From positions 124,001 to 188,000 of the forward strand of contig NZ_QSRL01000001.1 in the NCBI RefSeq assembly GCF_003437035.1: DNA of 64,000 nucleotides, given 5' to 3'. This DNA comes from Collinsella sp. TF08-11AT (lineage in GTDB: Bacteria; Actinomycetota; Coriobacteriia; Coriobacteriales; Coriobacteriaceae). The translations under genes and the position numbers were made by a program. Positions 49,619 to 59,034 of this stretch are shown piece by piece. Each line of letters begins with the position of its first letter. The first letter of the stretch is position 1. The notes under the pieces are model-generated. The model saw nothing but the letters and a program-made list of their open reading frames with translations, was not told where the DNA came from and made no database searches.

Positions 49619-50563
49619 CTATTCCTCGCGGTCGAACTCCTCATCGGCATTGAGCACGCGACCGCTGTAATTGACATGGTTGGTCACGGCTTCCATATCG
49701 CCGGTCTCGATAAAGCGGGCAACCGTGCACTCGTAATCGAGCAGCGCGCGGTCAAAGACCTCGGGGAAGCTCTCGGTCGAGACTTCATCGGTAAAGGGGT
49801 TCTTCCATGCCAAGTGGCCCAGGTTGCCGGTACGCTCGGGCAGCTCGGTCGTCACGCGGTGCGCAAGGCCGTCGAGCAGCGAGTAGTCGTGCACCAAGCC
49901 CTCAACCAGCGAGATCGCGCGCGTCTTTGCGGAGCCGGCCGGCTCAATCGCGCGGTAAAGTCGCTGCATATTGGCAACGGCAGCACCGTACTCCCCCGCC
50001 GGAATGTCAATGCCGTACACGCGTCCGGCAACATAGCTCATCAGCACGCCGGCCACGCGATTGATGCGATCGGTGGTGACGATCTCGCCCGCCGGCGGGT
50101 AATCGTCGACCGTAGCGCCATCGCGTTTAAGCTGCAGCATCAGTACATCCAGGTCGCTCTCGATCACGGCATGGACCTGACTGCTCGAATCCTCAAGCTC
50201 TGAATCGGACTCCACGATGCCAAACTGCTGCTCATAGACAAAGGGGTGAGCGTTGCGGTCGAGCACGTAATGAGACAGCAGGCCCAGCGCAAAGGCACGA
50301 CCCAAGCTGGCATCGCGCGGCAGCAGATGCGACACGCCGTCGCGCAGGCACGCGAACTGGCGAGACATGCGCGACCGATGCATGACCTGCGCCAGCAGCG
50401 TGCAGTCGGAAACACGCGGTGTCAGAATGTGAAAGAAAAACGGGTCGGGGCCTTGGTTGCCCAAGATAAAGGCAATGCGCTCTTCATCGGACGTGATGAC
50501 GCCCTGCGGAAGACGGTCGATGCTTTCCTCGCCAAACAGATGATGGGTGATAAGCGCGGGCAT
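49619..50563 (-). CDS. Zinc-dependent phospholipase C family protein
   Basis: This 314-residue protein starts MPALITHHLFGEES, in which the early His residues fit the metal site of the PF00882 family. GNQGPDPFFFH, LGLLSHYVLDRNAHPFVYE and ESDLDVLML supply further Asp, His and Glu ligands. No signal peptide is visible, so it is likely cytosolic, as in many Actinobacteria and Clostridia homologues of unknown substrate. ATG 50563 follows AAAGGATCATT. It lies downstream of the second LytTR regulator. Confidence 0.85.
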   Translation of the reverse strand: MPALITHHLFGEESIDRLPQGVITSDEERIAFILGNQGPDPFFFHILTPRVSDCTLLAQVMHRSRMSRQFACLRDGVSHLLPRDASLGRAFALGLLSHYVLDRNAHPFVYEQQFGIVESDSELEDSSSQVHAVIESDLDVLMLQLKRDGATVDDYPPAGEIVTTDRINRVAGVLMSYVAGRVYGIDIPAGEYGAAVANMQRLYRAIEPAGSAKTRAISLVEGLVHDYSLLDGLAHRVTTELPERTGNLGHLAWKNPFTDEVSTESFPEVFDRALLDYECTVARFIETGDMEAVTNHVNYSGRVLNADEEFDREE

Positions 50564-50655
50564 AATGATCCTTTCGATTTCATTCGATGCCACCCATTAT
50601 GCCCACCGCGCGCCCATGCCAAACCTGCGATGGTAAACGACAGCACGCAAGCCTC

Positions 50656-51390
50656 TTACGCAAGCCCCAGGTGCGACTTGACCTCGGCGGCACGACGACG
50701 GGACACCGGTACCGTCGAGTTCACGCGGTCGAGCCTGAGCTCCATCAACCCCGTGGAGCCAATCTCAACATTGTGCACGTCTTCCAAATTGACCAGGTAG
50801 CTGCGATGAACGCGAATAAAGCCCTCGGAGTCCAAGCGACGCTCGAGCGAAGAGATCGACTCATTGATCAGGTACGTTCCCTCGGCGCAGATGGCGTTGC
50901 AAAAATCGGCGCGCGCCTCAAAGTAGCAAACGTCTGCGGCGGGAATGAACACCTTTTTGCCCCCGCGGTCCACCGTCAGACGCAAAGGCTGGCGCGGAGC
51001 GTGGATAACACGACGGACGCCCAAGGCCGCCTCGATCTTGTCGAGTGCCTTTGACAGGCGTGCGTCCTCAACCGGCTTGACGACATAATCGACGGCATCG
51101 AGGTTATAGGCATCAGCCGCATACTCGGCAAATGCCGTCACAAACACCACGACCGGCGGCGTCTTTAGGTTCTGCAGCGTCTCGGCAAGCTCAATTCCCG
51201 AGCGACCGGGCATGGTAATGTCTAAAAACAACACGTCGGGCTTGTTCGACAGAATCGACTCCACGGCTTCGGGGACATTGCCCGCCTCGGCAATATGACC
51301 CACACGCGTATCCTTTTCCAATAGATAGCGTAGCTCAGCCCTAATAGGAGGCTCGTCATCAACCACCAAGATGTTCCATCCCTCGGACAT
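50656..51390 (-). CDS. LytTR-type response regulator (second pair)
   Basis: This 244-residue protein has a receiver domain with VDDE at 10-13, Asp57 in FLDITMPG and Lys in VVKPVEDAR. A LytTR domain (VCYFEARADFCNAIC, FIRVHRSYLVNLEDV) follows. It resembles the first regulator (44770) closely along its whole length, so the two pairs are probably an old duplication. The ATG at 51390 follows GAGGGG. The cognate kinase is 39 bases upstream. Confidence 0.92.
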   Translation of the reverse strand: MSEGWNILVVDDEPPIRAELRYLLEKDTRVGHIAEAGNVPEAVESILSNKPDVLFLDITMPGRSGIELAETLQNLKTPPVVVFVTAFAEYAADAYNLDAVDYVVKPVEDARLSKALDKIEAALGVRRVIHAPRQPLRLTVDRGGKKVFIPAADVCYFEARADFCNAICAEGTYLINESISSLERRLDSEGFIRVHRSYLVNLEDVHNVEIGSTGLMELRLDRVNSTVPVSRRRAAEVKSHLGLA

Positions 51391-51429
51391 ATGCGCTTCC
51401 CCTCTTTTTTCTCTCAATCCAACCGCGCG

Positions 51430-52815
51430 CTACACCTTCATCGGCGCCGGCTCATGCGGCTCGCCGTTCAGCTCGACGATGACCTGCGTTCCCACGCCCT
51501 CCTGGGACTTCACGCGCATGCCAGAATCTTCCCCGTAAAAGAAATGGATGCGCTGAAGCACGTTGAAGAGCGCCAGGCCGCAGCCTCGTTTGATGGAGCC
51601 GTCGGCGGTAATGCTCTCGGGCTCCTCTCGGCGATGCTGCTCAAACAGGTGCGCGCAGACTTCTTCGCTCATACCGATGCCGTCATCTTCGACGATGATC
51701 TCCAGACCGTCATCGGTCTCAAAAGCCCTAACACGAATAGAAAGCGGCTCGGTCTCGCGCTGCGCATGCTTGATGCAGTTTTCGAGCAGCGGCTGCAAGA
51801 TAAACGGCGGCACCATGCTGTCGCGCACCTCAAAGTCGATATCGACCGAGACGCGCAGACGGCCGTCGCCATACCGGGCCTGCATAAGGTTGATGTAACG
51901 AGTGCCCTGTTCCACCTCGTGCTCGAGCGTTGTGAGGGTATCGGAATCGGACAGTGTCTGACGGTAGTAATTGGAAAAGTCGATGAGCAGCGACCTGGCC
52001 TTGTCCGGCTCGGTACGTACGAGCGACACAATGGTGCTGATGGTGTTAAACAGAAAATGAGGATCGACCTGCGATTGCAAGGCGCGCAGCTCCACGCGGG
52101 CCGTAAGCTCGTCCTGGCGCTCGAGCTCAAAGCTCGCAAGCTGCGTGGAAATGAGGTCGGCAAAGCCCGAGGCGAGCGCCGTCTGGCGCATATCGATGCT
52201 GCTCAGACGGGGATAATACAGCTCGAGCGTGCCCACGCAATGCCCGCGCACGGTAAGCGGTGCGACAATACCGGCGCGCAGGCGCGGAAAGTAGCCACCT
52301 GTCTCGGTCGAGGCATCGCGCGAGAAAACGCTTTGCTCACCGCTGTTGATCACATTGAGCGTGGTCCGCAGCACCACCGGGGTGCCCGCGGGGCATTTTG
52401 CCGAGTCCTCGCCCCAGCTTGCCAACACCTGCTTGCCGTCGGTAAAGCAGATGGCAGAGGCGATGGTTTCGGACAGGATGATCTTAGAGGCGCCCAGGGC
52501 AGCTTCGGGCGTAAGGCCGCGCGACGTGTAGGCGAATATTTTCGACGCGATGGCGAGCGTGCGGTCGGTAGCGCTCGATGTGAGGTCGTCGGGAACGACA
52601 AAGACGTACGAGAAGAAGAAGCACAGCATGACCAAGCCGGCAATGACGACAACGGCCGGAACGGGATTGGGATTATCGGTTAGATCCCAGATGAGCAGCA
52701 GGATAAGCAGCGGAACGACAATACCGAGCAAGATGGCTTGAACCACATGCTGAGCGGTACGAAAGACCTTGGTAGAGTTGTAGCTCTTGCCCAGAATCAG
52801 CCTATTGAGATCCAC
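51430..52815 (-). CDS. LytS-type sensor histidine kinase (second pair)
   Basis: This protein of about 461 residues has two membrane segments (VVQAILLGIVVPLLILLLIW and VVVIAGLVMLCFFFSYVFVV) and a GAF-like sensor region (AICFTDGKQVLASWG, AGIVAPLTVRGHCVGTLELY). The kinase core has the acceptor His in SQVDPHFLFNTIS. The ATPase box reads ENCIKHAQ, EDDGIGM and RGCGLALFNV. The start is set at a GTG (52815) six bases after AAGGAG. An ATG two codons earlier touches the site directly. It is followed by its regulator. Confidence 0.9.
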   Translation of the reverse strand: MDLNRLILGKSYNSTKVFRTAQHVVQAILLGIVVPLLILLLIWDLTDNPNPVPAVVVIAGLVMLCFFFSYVFVVPDDLTSSATDRTLAIASKIFAYTSRGLTPEAALGASKIILSETIASAICFTDGKQVLASWGEDSAKCPAGTPVVLRTTLNVINSGEQSVFSRDASTETGGYFPRLRAGIVAPLTVRGHCVGTLELYYPRLSSIDMRQTALASGFADLISTQLASFELERQDELTARVELRALQSQVDPHFLFNTISTIVSLVRTEPDKARSLLIDFSNYYRQTLSDSDTLTTLEHEVEQGTRYINLMQARYGDGRLRVSVDIDFEVRDSMVPPFILQPLLENCIKHAQRETEPLSIRVRAFETDDGLEIIVEDDGIGMSEEVCAHLFEQHRREEPESITADGSIKRGCGLALFNVLQRIHFFYGEDSGMRVKSQEGVGTQVIVELNGEPHEPAPMKV

Positions 52816-52850
52816 CGTCATCTCCTTCTTACTGACGCACCCCATAGCAA

Positions 52851-52875
52851 TAAAGAGGGCCGCAAGCGACCCTCT
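52851..52875 (-). terminator. Terminator between the amidohydrolase and the second kinase
   Basis: AGAGGGTCGC pairs with GCGGCCCTCT around TT (with one mismatch) and is followed by TTTATTG, so the kinase-regulator pair is a separate unit. Confidence 0.75.
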
Positions 52876-52933
52876 CCATTGCATTATGCAATCAAAAACT
52901 GTGTTTTACATCCAGCCATCGACAAACGGTATC

Positions 52934-54211
52934 TTAGGCGCTGTATTTGTTGGCCTCGCCAAAGGTGCCAGCCTCGACGATCCAGCCGTCCTTCATGATG
53001 ACGTCCATGTTGTCGGTGTTGAGCACGTGGATGTCGGCGGCGACGTCACCGTTGACGACCAGCAGGTCGGCGCACTTGCCGGCCTCGATGGAACCGGTCT
53101 CGTCCTCGATGTGGCACATCTTGGCACCGTTGAGGGTGGCACAGGTGATGGTCTCGACCGGGGTGAAGCCGATCTTGTCGACGAACTCGTACATCTCCTC
53201 GATAGAGCAGGTGCCGTACGGGGTGACGAAGGAGAAGGAGTCGGAGCCGATCGTCATGACGACGCCGCGCTTCTTGGCCTCGCGCAGGCAGTCGTAGTTG
53301 CGCTGCAGCTCCTTCTCGACCAGGGTGCCCTCGTACTTGTCGTGCAGCTCGGGGACGTAGACGGGCGGATAGGTGGCGTACCAAGTGGGCAGGAAGGCGA
53401 TCGTCGGGGTGAAGAAGGTGCCCTGCTCGGCCATGAGGTCCATGGTGCGCTCATCGATATCGAAGCCGTGAATCAACTGCTCGCAGCCAAAGCGAACGGA
53501 ATCGTAGGCAGCGGCGTGGTTGTTGTAGCAGTGGCTCCACACGGGGATGCCGACCATCTTTGCCTCTTCGACCACGGCCTGGATCTCCTCGGAGCAGTAG
53601 TGCTGGTCGCGGCCGGAGTCCCAGCGCCAGATGCCGCCACCGGTAGCCCAGATCTTGATGGCATCGGGGTTCTCGCGCAGGCGACGACGGACGGCCTTAC
53701 GCAGATCCCAAGGACCGTCGACCTGATCGCCCCAGGGGTGCGATTCCTTGTTGAGCTCCTGGCTGCAGTGGTGGGAGTCGCCGTGGCCGGCAACGCGGCA
53801 GAAGCCAAGGCCGGTTGCCAGAACGCGCGGGCCCTTGAAGACGCCCTTGTCGATGCAGTCGCGGATCTGGATACCAAAGCGACCGATCTCGCAGACGGTG
53901 GTGAGACCGTGGGTGAGGCAGTCGTAGGCCTGCTTGACGGCGACGGCCTGCTTCTCGAGGAGCGGCTGCATGACCCAGTCGGTGTCATCGTCGGTCAGGT
54001 TGCCCGAGAAGTGCAGGTGGGTGTCGATCAGGCCGGGAAGGACGGTCTTGCCGGCGGCGTCGATAACCTCAACGCCCTCGGGAAGGTCCTGCATGACACC
54101 GGCGTACTCGATCTTGCCATTGTCGTCGACGAGAACGAGGGAGTTCTCGACCGGCTCGGCACCGGTACCGTCGATGAGCTTGCCGCCAACGATTGCATAC
54201 TTAGTGGACAT
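52934..54211 (-). CDS. Imidazolonepropionase-like amidohydrolase
   Basis: This 425-residue metal-dependent amidohydrolase has the HxH metal site in GLIDTHLHF, the Lys region IKIWATGGG, His ligands in VWSHCYNN and LIHGFDID, and the catalytic Asp in TIGSDSFSF. It belongs to the group annotated as imidazolonepropionase-like or Xaa-Pro dipeptidase-like, whose members hydrolyse cyclic or linear amides of amino acids. It lies 131 bases downstream of an amino-acid permease on the same strand and probably acts on the compound that permease brings in. The start ATG 54211 follows AAGGAGGAACC. Confidence 0.88.
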   Translation of the reverse strand: MSTKYAIVGGKLIDGTGAEPVENSLVLVDDNGKIEYAGVMQDLPEGVEVIDAAGKTVLPGLIDTHLHFSGNLTDDDTDWVMQPLLEKQAVAVKQAYDCLTHGLTTVCEIGRFGIQIRDCIDKGVFKGPRVLATGLGFCRVAGHGDSHHCSQELNKESHPWGDQVDGPWDLRKAVRRRLRENPDAIKIWATGGGIWRWDSGRDQHYCSEEIQAVVEEAKMVGIPVWSHCYNNHAAAYDSVRFGCEQLIHGFDIDERTMDLMAEQGTFFTPTIAFLPTWYATYPPVYVPELHDKYEGTLVEKELQRNYDCLREAKKRGVVMTIGSDSFSFVTPYGTCSIEEMYEFVDKIGFTPVETITCATLNGAKMCHIEDETGSIEAGKCADLLVVNGDVAADIHVLNTDNMDVIMKDGWIVEAGTFGEANKYSA

Positions 54212-54342
54212 GGTTCCTCCTTATGGATCCATATAGTGGGCGAGGCCGCGTTGGGTTAAGGCCTCACAAAACTACCCAAGTGGTGCCGGGTTCGGTGCGC
54301 GGGAGAGAGGGCCCCGCGCACCCGATCCGCCCCGGCTAGGCG

Positions 54343-55794
54343 TTATTTTTTGCGGGAATTGGTGAAGGCCATGAGGCCCAGGCCAACAGCCAGCCAGCCG
54401 ATCACGATGCTCCACTCCACCATGTTGAGGGAGGCGGGAGAGAACGGGATCACGAGCAGGCCAATGATGGTGCCGCAGGCAACGATAGCGAGGCTGATGC
54501 CAAACTTGCCGCCGGGCACCTCGTAGGGACGAGGCAGGTCGGGCTCGGTGAAGCGCATACGCAGGCAAGCGAGGGCGACCATGCCGCAGGAGAAGATGAA
54601 GGCGAGGGCCGACACGTTGGTCAGAGGGATGAGCATGTTCTTGCCCAGGAACGGACCGACGACGGTGATGACGCCCAGAACGACGCAGGCGAGCTTGGGA
54701 GCGCCGGACTTGGGATCGACCTCGGCGAACTTCTCGGGCAGCTGACCCTTGCGGCCCATGGCGAGCATGATGCGGCTCGTGGCGCCGTAGAAGGAGTTCA
54801 TCGGGCCCATGGGTCCAAGCGTGGCGATGACGAGCATGGCCAGGTACAGGAGCATGTTGATGCCCTTGAGGCAGGCAAGCGCGGGAACCGGGCTCTTAAC
54901 AAACTCATGCCAGTCGAGGATGGTGCCGAACGAGTAGATGCAGACCATGTAGAAGCCGCCGGCGGCCAGCAGAGCCAAGGAGATGATCTTACCGAACTTG
55001 TTCCAGTTGAGGCCCTCGGCTGCTTCCTCAGCCTGCTGAGGAATGGTGTCGAAGCCGGCGTAGAAGAACGGGGTCAGAACCAGGACCGAAACGATGCCTG
55101 CGAACAGGCTGGTGCCCTCGGTAGCGGGCTTGCCGCCGCCAGCACCGGTGACCTGGGAGAACACGGGCATGGCGTTGTCCGGCGAGCCGGTGAACAGCGA
55201 GACGCCCATGGCGAGCAGCATGCCGCAGAGCAGGGCCTTGGTCAGGAAGGCCTGCAGCTTGGCGGCCGAGCTGGCACCGCGGAAGTTGAGGAAGATGACG
55301 TAGGTTGCAAAGCCGAGCGCGATTAGCGTCGGGAACAGGTAAACGTCGGCGCCCAGGATGGTGTAGAGCTTGACGGCGCGCAGCCACTCAAGGCCGGGCA
55401 GGCTGCCGAACATCTCGGACACGAGGGTCGAGATGGCGATGGCCTCCCACGGGCACAGGATGCCGTTGCCCAGGGCCAGGAGCCAGCCGGTGATGTAGCT
55501 CATCGTACGGCCAAAGCTACGATCGACATACTCGACGATGCCGCCCGAGATGGGGATAGCAGCCGTGAGCTCACCGAAAACAGCTCCGACGGGCACGAGG
55601 AAGATTGCACCCAAGAGGAATGCGATCATAGCGGGAACGGGACCGCCGCCCACGACCATCCAGTCGCCGACCTGCAGAACCCAACCGGTACCGATGATGG
55701 CACCGAAACCGATGGTGAAGAAGTTCCAGAGCGAAAGCGTTTTCTTCATGCCGCCGTTGTCCTCGACTGCAACTTCTGCGTTCTTGTCCGCCAT
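54343..55794 (-). CDS. APC-family amino acid permease
   Basis: This 483-residue protein has twelve membrane segments. The first holds the APC motif WNFFTIGFGAIIGTGWVLQ, and later FYAGFDTIPQQAEEA and GPMGPMNSFYGATSRIMLAM occur. The family imports amino acids, amines or their derivatives by proton symport or exchange. ATG 55794 follows AGGAGGGGAACA. It probably forms an operon with the amidohydrolase downstream. The substrate is unknown. Confidence 0.92.
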   Translation of the reverse strand: MADKNAEVAVEDNGGMKKTLSLWNFFTIGFGAIIGTGWVLQVGDWMVVGGGPVPAMIAFLLGAIFLVPVGAVFGELTAAIPISGGIVEYVDRSFGRTMSYITGWLLALGNGILCPWEAIAISTLVSEMFGSLPGLEWLRAVKLYTILGADVYLFPTLIALGFATYVIFLNFRGASSAAKLQAFLTKALLCGMLLAMGVSLFTGSPDNAMPVFSQVTGAGGGKPATEGTSLFAGIVSVLVLTPFFYAGFDTIPQQAEEAAEGLNWNKFGKIISLALLAAGGFYMVCIYSFGTILDWHEFVKSPVPALACLKGINMLLYLAMLVIATLGPMGPMNSFYGATSRIMLAMGRKGQLPEKFAEVDPKSGAPKLACVVLGVITVVGPFLGKNMLIPLTNVSALAFIFSCGMVALACLRMRFTEPDLPRPYEVPGGKFGISLAIVACGTIIGLLVIPFSPASLNMVEWSIVIGWLAVGLGLMAFTNSRKK

Positions 55795-56149
55795 TGTTCC
55801 CCTCCTTTCCTTTTTGACGCCCCCTGGCGTCACCCCTTGCGCGGTCCGTTTTGCCGCGCGCTTTTATTCCATGGCTTTAAGATACGGCCTTGGCGCAGCA
55901 GCGCCGCTCGCAGCTCGACCGAAGGCAGAACTGCAAAACGAGCGGCACCGTTTTTGGGACGAACGGCGGGAGACGTCATTCGTCCTGGACGCTTTCATCT
56001 TGTCTGCTTTTGAATACCTGTTGCCGTGACGCTTGGCGCGCGGCGCGGCAACGTTCATACCATTTGTCAGGCTTTTGGTGCACATACCCATGTGTCGTGC
56101 ATCTTTTTATGTAGGATAGACAAGTTACACACGAGGCAAGGTGATTCGA

Positions 56150-57151
56150 ATGGCATACGGATACAATGACGGCGACCAACGGCCACAAAGCGTGCGCCTT
56201 GCCGGCCGCACCACGCCAACGCCCAGAAGCACCTCCGACAACGGCAACCAGCAGCGCCCCCAAGAGCAGCCCGGGGCTTCTTCTCGGCAACAAAGCCGTA
56301 CCGCGCAGCAGTCAGACCGCGTGAGCACGAGCACACGCCAACGCCAGACCGACACATCGCAGCCGCGCCGCTACGATTGCCGTACGACCGACCACTACGT
56401 TAAGCGCTCCTTTTCGCCACCTCAACGCAATCGCGGCAATTCCGCCCCTCGCCCCGCGTCGCACACCACAAGCCACGCACTTCCAGCCCGCCGTCTACGC
56501 CTTGCGCTTTGCTCCATTGCCGCCTGCCTCGTCTTTGTGTTTTTGGGATCCTGTATCTCGCACGGATCAGCCGGTCTTGAGCCCACTGCCGAGGACAAGC
56601 TGCTTAAAGCTCCCGTCGCGCCCGGTTACTCCTTTGCGTTCTCGACCCCACGCTCGCAATGGCAGGCCGGCACCATGCCCCACATCTACCAAATTGACCC
56701 CGCATGGTCGGAGCTGCCCTATGCCGGTGGCACTATTCGCGAAAACGCTTGCGGCCCCACTTGCCTCACCATGGTCTATATCTTTAAGACCGGCCACACC
56801 GATAAGACGCCGGTCGATATATGCGCACTGGCCGAAGCCGGCAACTACGCCCCCACTGGTGCCACCGAGTGGTCGTTTATGACAGGCGGTGCGTGGCAGC
56901 TGGGGCTCAACGGAACACAGCTCTATAACGATTGCGAATCGATTGCCCAAGCACTTCGCTCGGGTGCGCCCGTTATCGCCGCAGTGCGCCCCGGTACGTT
57001 TACCAACGTAGGCCACTACATCGTGCTCTACGGCATCGACGATGCCAACCAGATTGGCGTCTACGACCCCAACTCGGCCAGCCGCAGCGCCCGCCGCTGG
57101 GGCGTCGTAGAGGTCCTCAACGAAGTCGAAGCCATGTGGGCCTACTACTAG
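56150..57151 (+). CDS. C39-like cysteine peptidase family protein with one membrane anchor
   Basis: The protein has about 333 residues. The first 110 residues are low-complexity, rich in Gln, Arg, Ser and Thr, and look disordered and cytoplasmic. A membrane segment follows at about 118-140 (LCSIAACLVFVFLGSCIS). The outer part is a papain-like C39_2 domain with Cys in ENACGPTCLTMVY, His in NVGHYIVLYG and Asp in GVYDPNS. It should be a surface-anchored peptidase or amidase of unknown target. ATG 56150 is eight bases after AAGG, and the GTG at 56141 is less likely. Confidence 0.85.
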   Translation: MAYGYNDGDQRPQSVRLAGRTTPTPRSTSDNGNQQRPQEQPGASSRQQSRTAQQSDRVSTSTRQRQTDTSQPRRYDCRTTDHYVKRSFSPPQRNRGNSAPRPASHTTSHALPARRLRLALCSIAACLVFVFLGSCISHGSAGLEPTAEDKLLKAPVAPGYSFAFSTPRSQWQAGTMPHIYQIDPAWSELPYAGGTIRENACGPTCLTMVYIFKTGHTDKTPVDICALAEAGNYAPTGATEWSFMTGGAWQLGLNGTQLYNDCESIAQALRSGAPVIAAVRPGTFTNVGHYIVLYGIDDANQIGVYDPNSASRSARRWGVVEVLNEVEAMWAYY

Positions 57152-57160
57152 TCATTGGGC

Positions 57161-57256
57161 ACTCATTGGGGACAGACTTAAATGAGTAGTCATTTTTTGA
57201 CCAGTCGTTTAAGAACGTCCCCAACGGCTACTCATTTAAGTCTGTCCCCAATGAGT
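57161..57256. repeat. Perfect palindrome with 29-bp arms (GGGGACAGACTTAAATGAGT type)
   Basis: The arm 57161-57189 is exactly complementary to 57228-57256. The 38-base loop holds a decayed copy of the same motif, TTTAAGAACGTCCCC. It lies right after the C39-like gene and could end its transcript. Confidence 0.9.
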
Positions 57257-57267
57257 ACCCGCAGAAT

Positions 57268-57331
57268 GAGAGTGGATAATCTCCCGTTTTTGGCCTGTTT
57301 GCAGGCTCAAAGTGGGAGATTATCCACTCTC
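57268..57331. repeat. Perfect palindrome with 18-bp arms
   Basis: GAGAGTGGATAATCTCCC at 57268-57285 pairs with 57314-57331. The loop holds CCTG-TTTG-CAGG. It lies next to the 57161 element. Confidence 0.85.
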
Positions 57332-57381
57332 GTCATTTTGGCGCGGCCCGCAGCACTACCCATGAACAGCTACCTCAATAG

Positions 57382-57415
57382 CAAAAGCCCCGCAGCCGGA
57401 GCGGACTGCGGGGCT
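57382..57415 (-). terminator. Terminator of carbamate kinase
   Basis: AGCCCCGCAG pairs with CTGCGGGGCT and ends in TTTTG on the minus strand, 66 bases past the stop. Confidence 0.85.
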
Positions 57416-57480
57416 CATGAAGAGAGGCTAGTTTGTGGGCGCTTTGCCTGGCGCCCACGAGAGAGGCAACAGAGTAGAGA

Positions 57481-58443
57481 CTACTCGTGGATGCGGGTAC
57501 CGGAGAGGCCGGCCATGGTCTCGGCGGCCTTGTCCAGAGCGCCAATGATGCAGGTGCGGCCCTTGCGGGAACGAGCGAACTTGATGGCAGCACGGACCTT
57601 GGGCTCCATGGAACCCTTGCCGAACTGACCCTCGTCGGCCAGACGCTCGGCCTCGTCGGCGGTGAGGTCCTCGAGCTCCTCCTGGTTGGGCTTGCCAAAG
57701 TTGATGGCGACATGCTCAACGGCGGTCAGCAGGAACAGAACGTCGGCGTCGCAGTCCTCGGCCAGCAGCTCGCCGCCCAGGTCCTTGTCGATGACGGCGG
57801 GAACGCCCTTGTAGCAGCCCTTGTTCTCGTAGTCGCGGACGACGGGGATGCCGCCGCCACCGCAGGCGATGACGATGAACTCGTTGTCGAGCAGGTTGAG
57901 GATGGAGTCAGCCTCGACGATCTTCTTGGGATCGGGAGAAGCGACGACGCGACGCCAGCCGCGGCCGGAATCCTCGACGAAGACCTTGGAGGGATCCTCG
58001 GCCATGAACTCCTTGGCCTGCTCCTCGGTGTAGAAGGGACCGATCGGCTTAGTCGGGTTCTTGAACGCGGGATCATCCGGATCGCACTCGATCTGGGTGA
58101 CGACGGTGGCGGCGTGCCAACGCTTATAGCGCTTGTGCATCTCGCGGCCGATGCCCTGCTGCAGGTGATAACCAATGTAGCCCTGGGACATGGCGCCGCA
58201 CTCGGGCAGCGGCATCTCGGGGGTACCGATGGCATCGTGGGCAGCGGCGAAGGCGTTCTGGATCATGCCGACCTGCGGGCCGTTGCCGTGGGTGATGATG
58301 ATCTCGTTGCCCTGCTCGATAAGACCAAGGAGAGCGTGGGCGGTGTTGCTCACGGCCTCGATCTGCTCGACGGGGTTGTTGCCGAGGGCGTTGCCGCCGA
58401 GGGCGACGACAATACGATCGGGCTTGCCAAGAGGCTTAGACAT
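57481..58443 (-). CDS. arcC: Carbamate kinase
   Basis: This 320-residue protein of the amino-acid-kinase fold has IVVALGGNALGN at 11-22, THGNGPQVGMI, GYHLQQGIGREM and FIVIACGGGGIPVV. Lys and Asp are in VPAVIDKDLGGELLA. It makes ATP from carbamoyl phosphate and ADP, normally as the last step of arginine deiminase or related ureide and agmatine pathways. No deiminase or carbamoyltransferase is in the window. ATG 58443 follows AAAGGATTCCAGCA. The upstream region carries a motif shared with the two PTS operons. Confidence 0.95.
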   Translation of the reverse strand: MSKPLGKPDRIVVALGGNALGNNPVEQIEAVSNTAHALLGLIEQGNEIIITHGNGPQVGMIQNAFAAAHDAIGTPEMPLPECGAMSQGYIGYHLQQGIGREMHKRYKRWHAATVVTQIECDPDDPAFKNPTKPIGPFYTEEQAKEFMAEDPSKVFVEDSGRGWRRVVASPDPKKIVEADSILNLLDNEFIVIACGGGGIPVVRDYENKGCYKGVPAVIDKDLGGELLAEDCDADVLFLLTAVEHVAINFGKPNQEELEDLTADEAERLADEGQFGKGSMEPKVRAAIKFARSRKGRTCIIGALDKAAETMAGLSGTRIHE

Positions 58444-58567
58444 TGCTGGAATCCTTTCTGTAAAAGGCCTACAACCCATTAATAACCCGCGTCCGTGCGA
58501 TACGCGAGTTTATTAAGGTTTATATTCTCTTTATCGCTCATTTTATTCATTTTGAAAATACCTAAGC

Positions 58568-58590
58568 GGCGAACGGTCGATTTTACCCGC
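58568..58590. promoter_or_regulatory. Motif upstream of arcC shared with both PTS operons
   Basis: GCGAACGGTCGATTTTACCC is, apart from a one-base insertion, the reverse complement of part of 24399-24419. It lies about 125 bases from the arcC start. The stretch 58600-58800 is AT-rich and otherwise featureless. Confidence 0.5.
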
Positions 58591-58878
58591 TCAGCGTAAA
58601 GAAGCCCAGTTCAGGCATATCTACGCCATTTACGTGCAACTTTATTTAAATAGAGCAGGGATTAGACCAGATTATGCAAACTATATCTTTGCTAAACACA
58701 AAACGGACAGCGCAATATCTTACTCGCACTATACGCGATTCTATACATTAATTTGACGAGTATGCACCCCTGCAAAAACATGGGGCTTTTCATCCAACAT
58801 AAGGGATAGCCGATCGCGCTTCACCCCGCGGCAAGCGACTGCGAGTTCGCAGTATGGAACTTTACCGTCGGCTTCTGC

Positions 58879-59028
58879 ATGAACGCTACCGACGCCCTTT
58901 CGCTCCTGCGCGCCCAAGCAGCCGAGAACGCTAACGGCGCCACTGTCAACCTGGCCACCCTCAACAACGGCGCCGCCAGCCTTTTCGCAAAGTACCGTGC
59001 TGGCTCGCTGGCTTTGAGGCCTAAGTGA
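58879..59028 (+). pseudogene. Short orphan reading frame, possible gene remnant
   Basis: Forty-nine codons from ATG 58879 read MNATDALSLLRAQAAENANG and so on to the stop at 59026-59028. The frame stays open upstream and has the codon bias of a real gene, but no ribosome site. It resembles the 3' end of a decayed gene cut off on its left. The parent family was not recognised. Confidence 0.35.
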
Positions 59029-59034
59029 GCTTTG

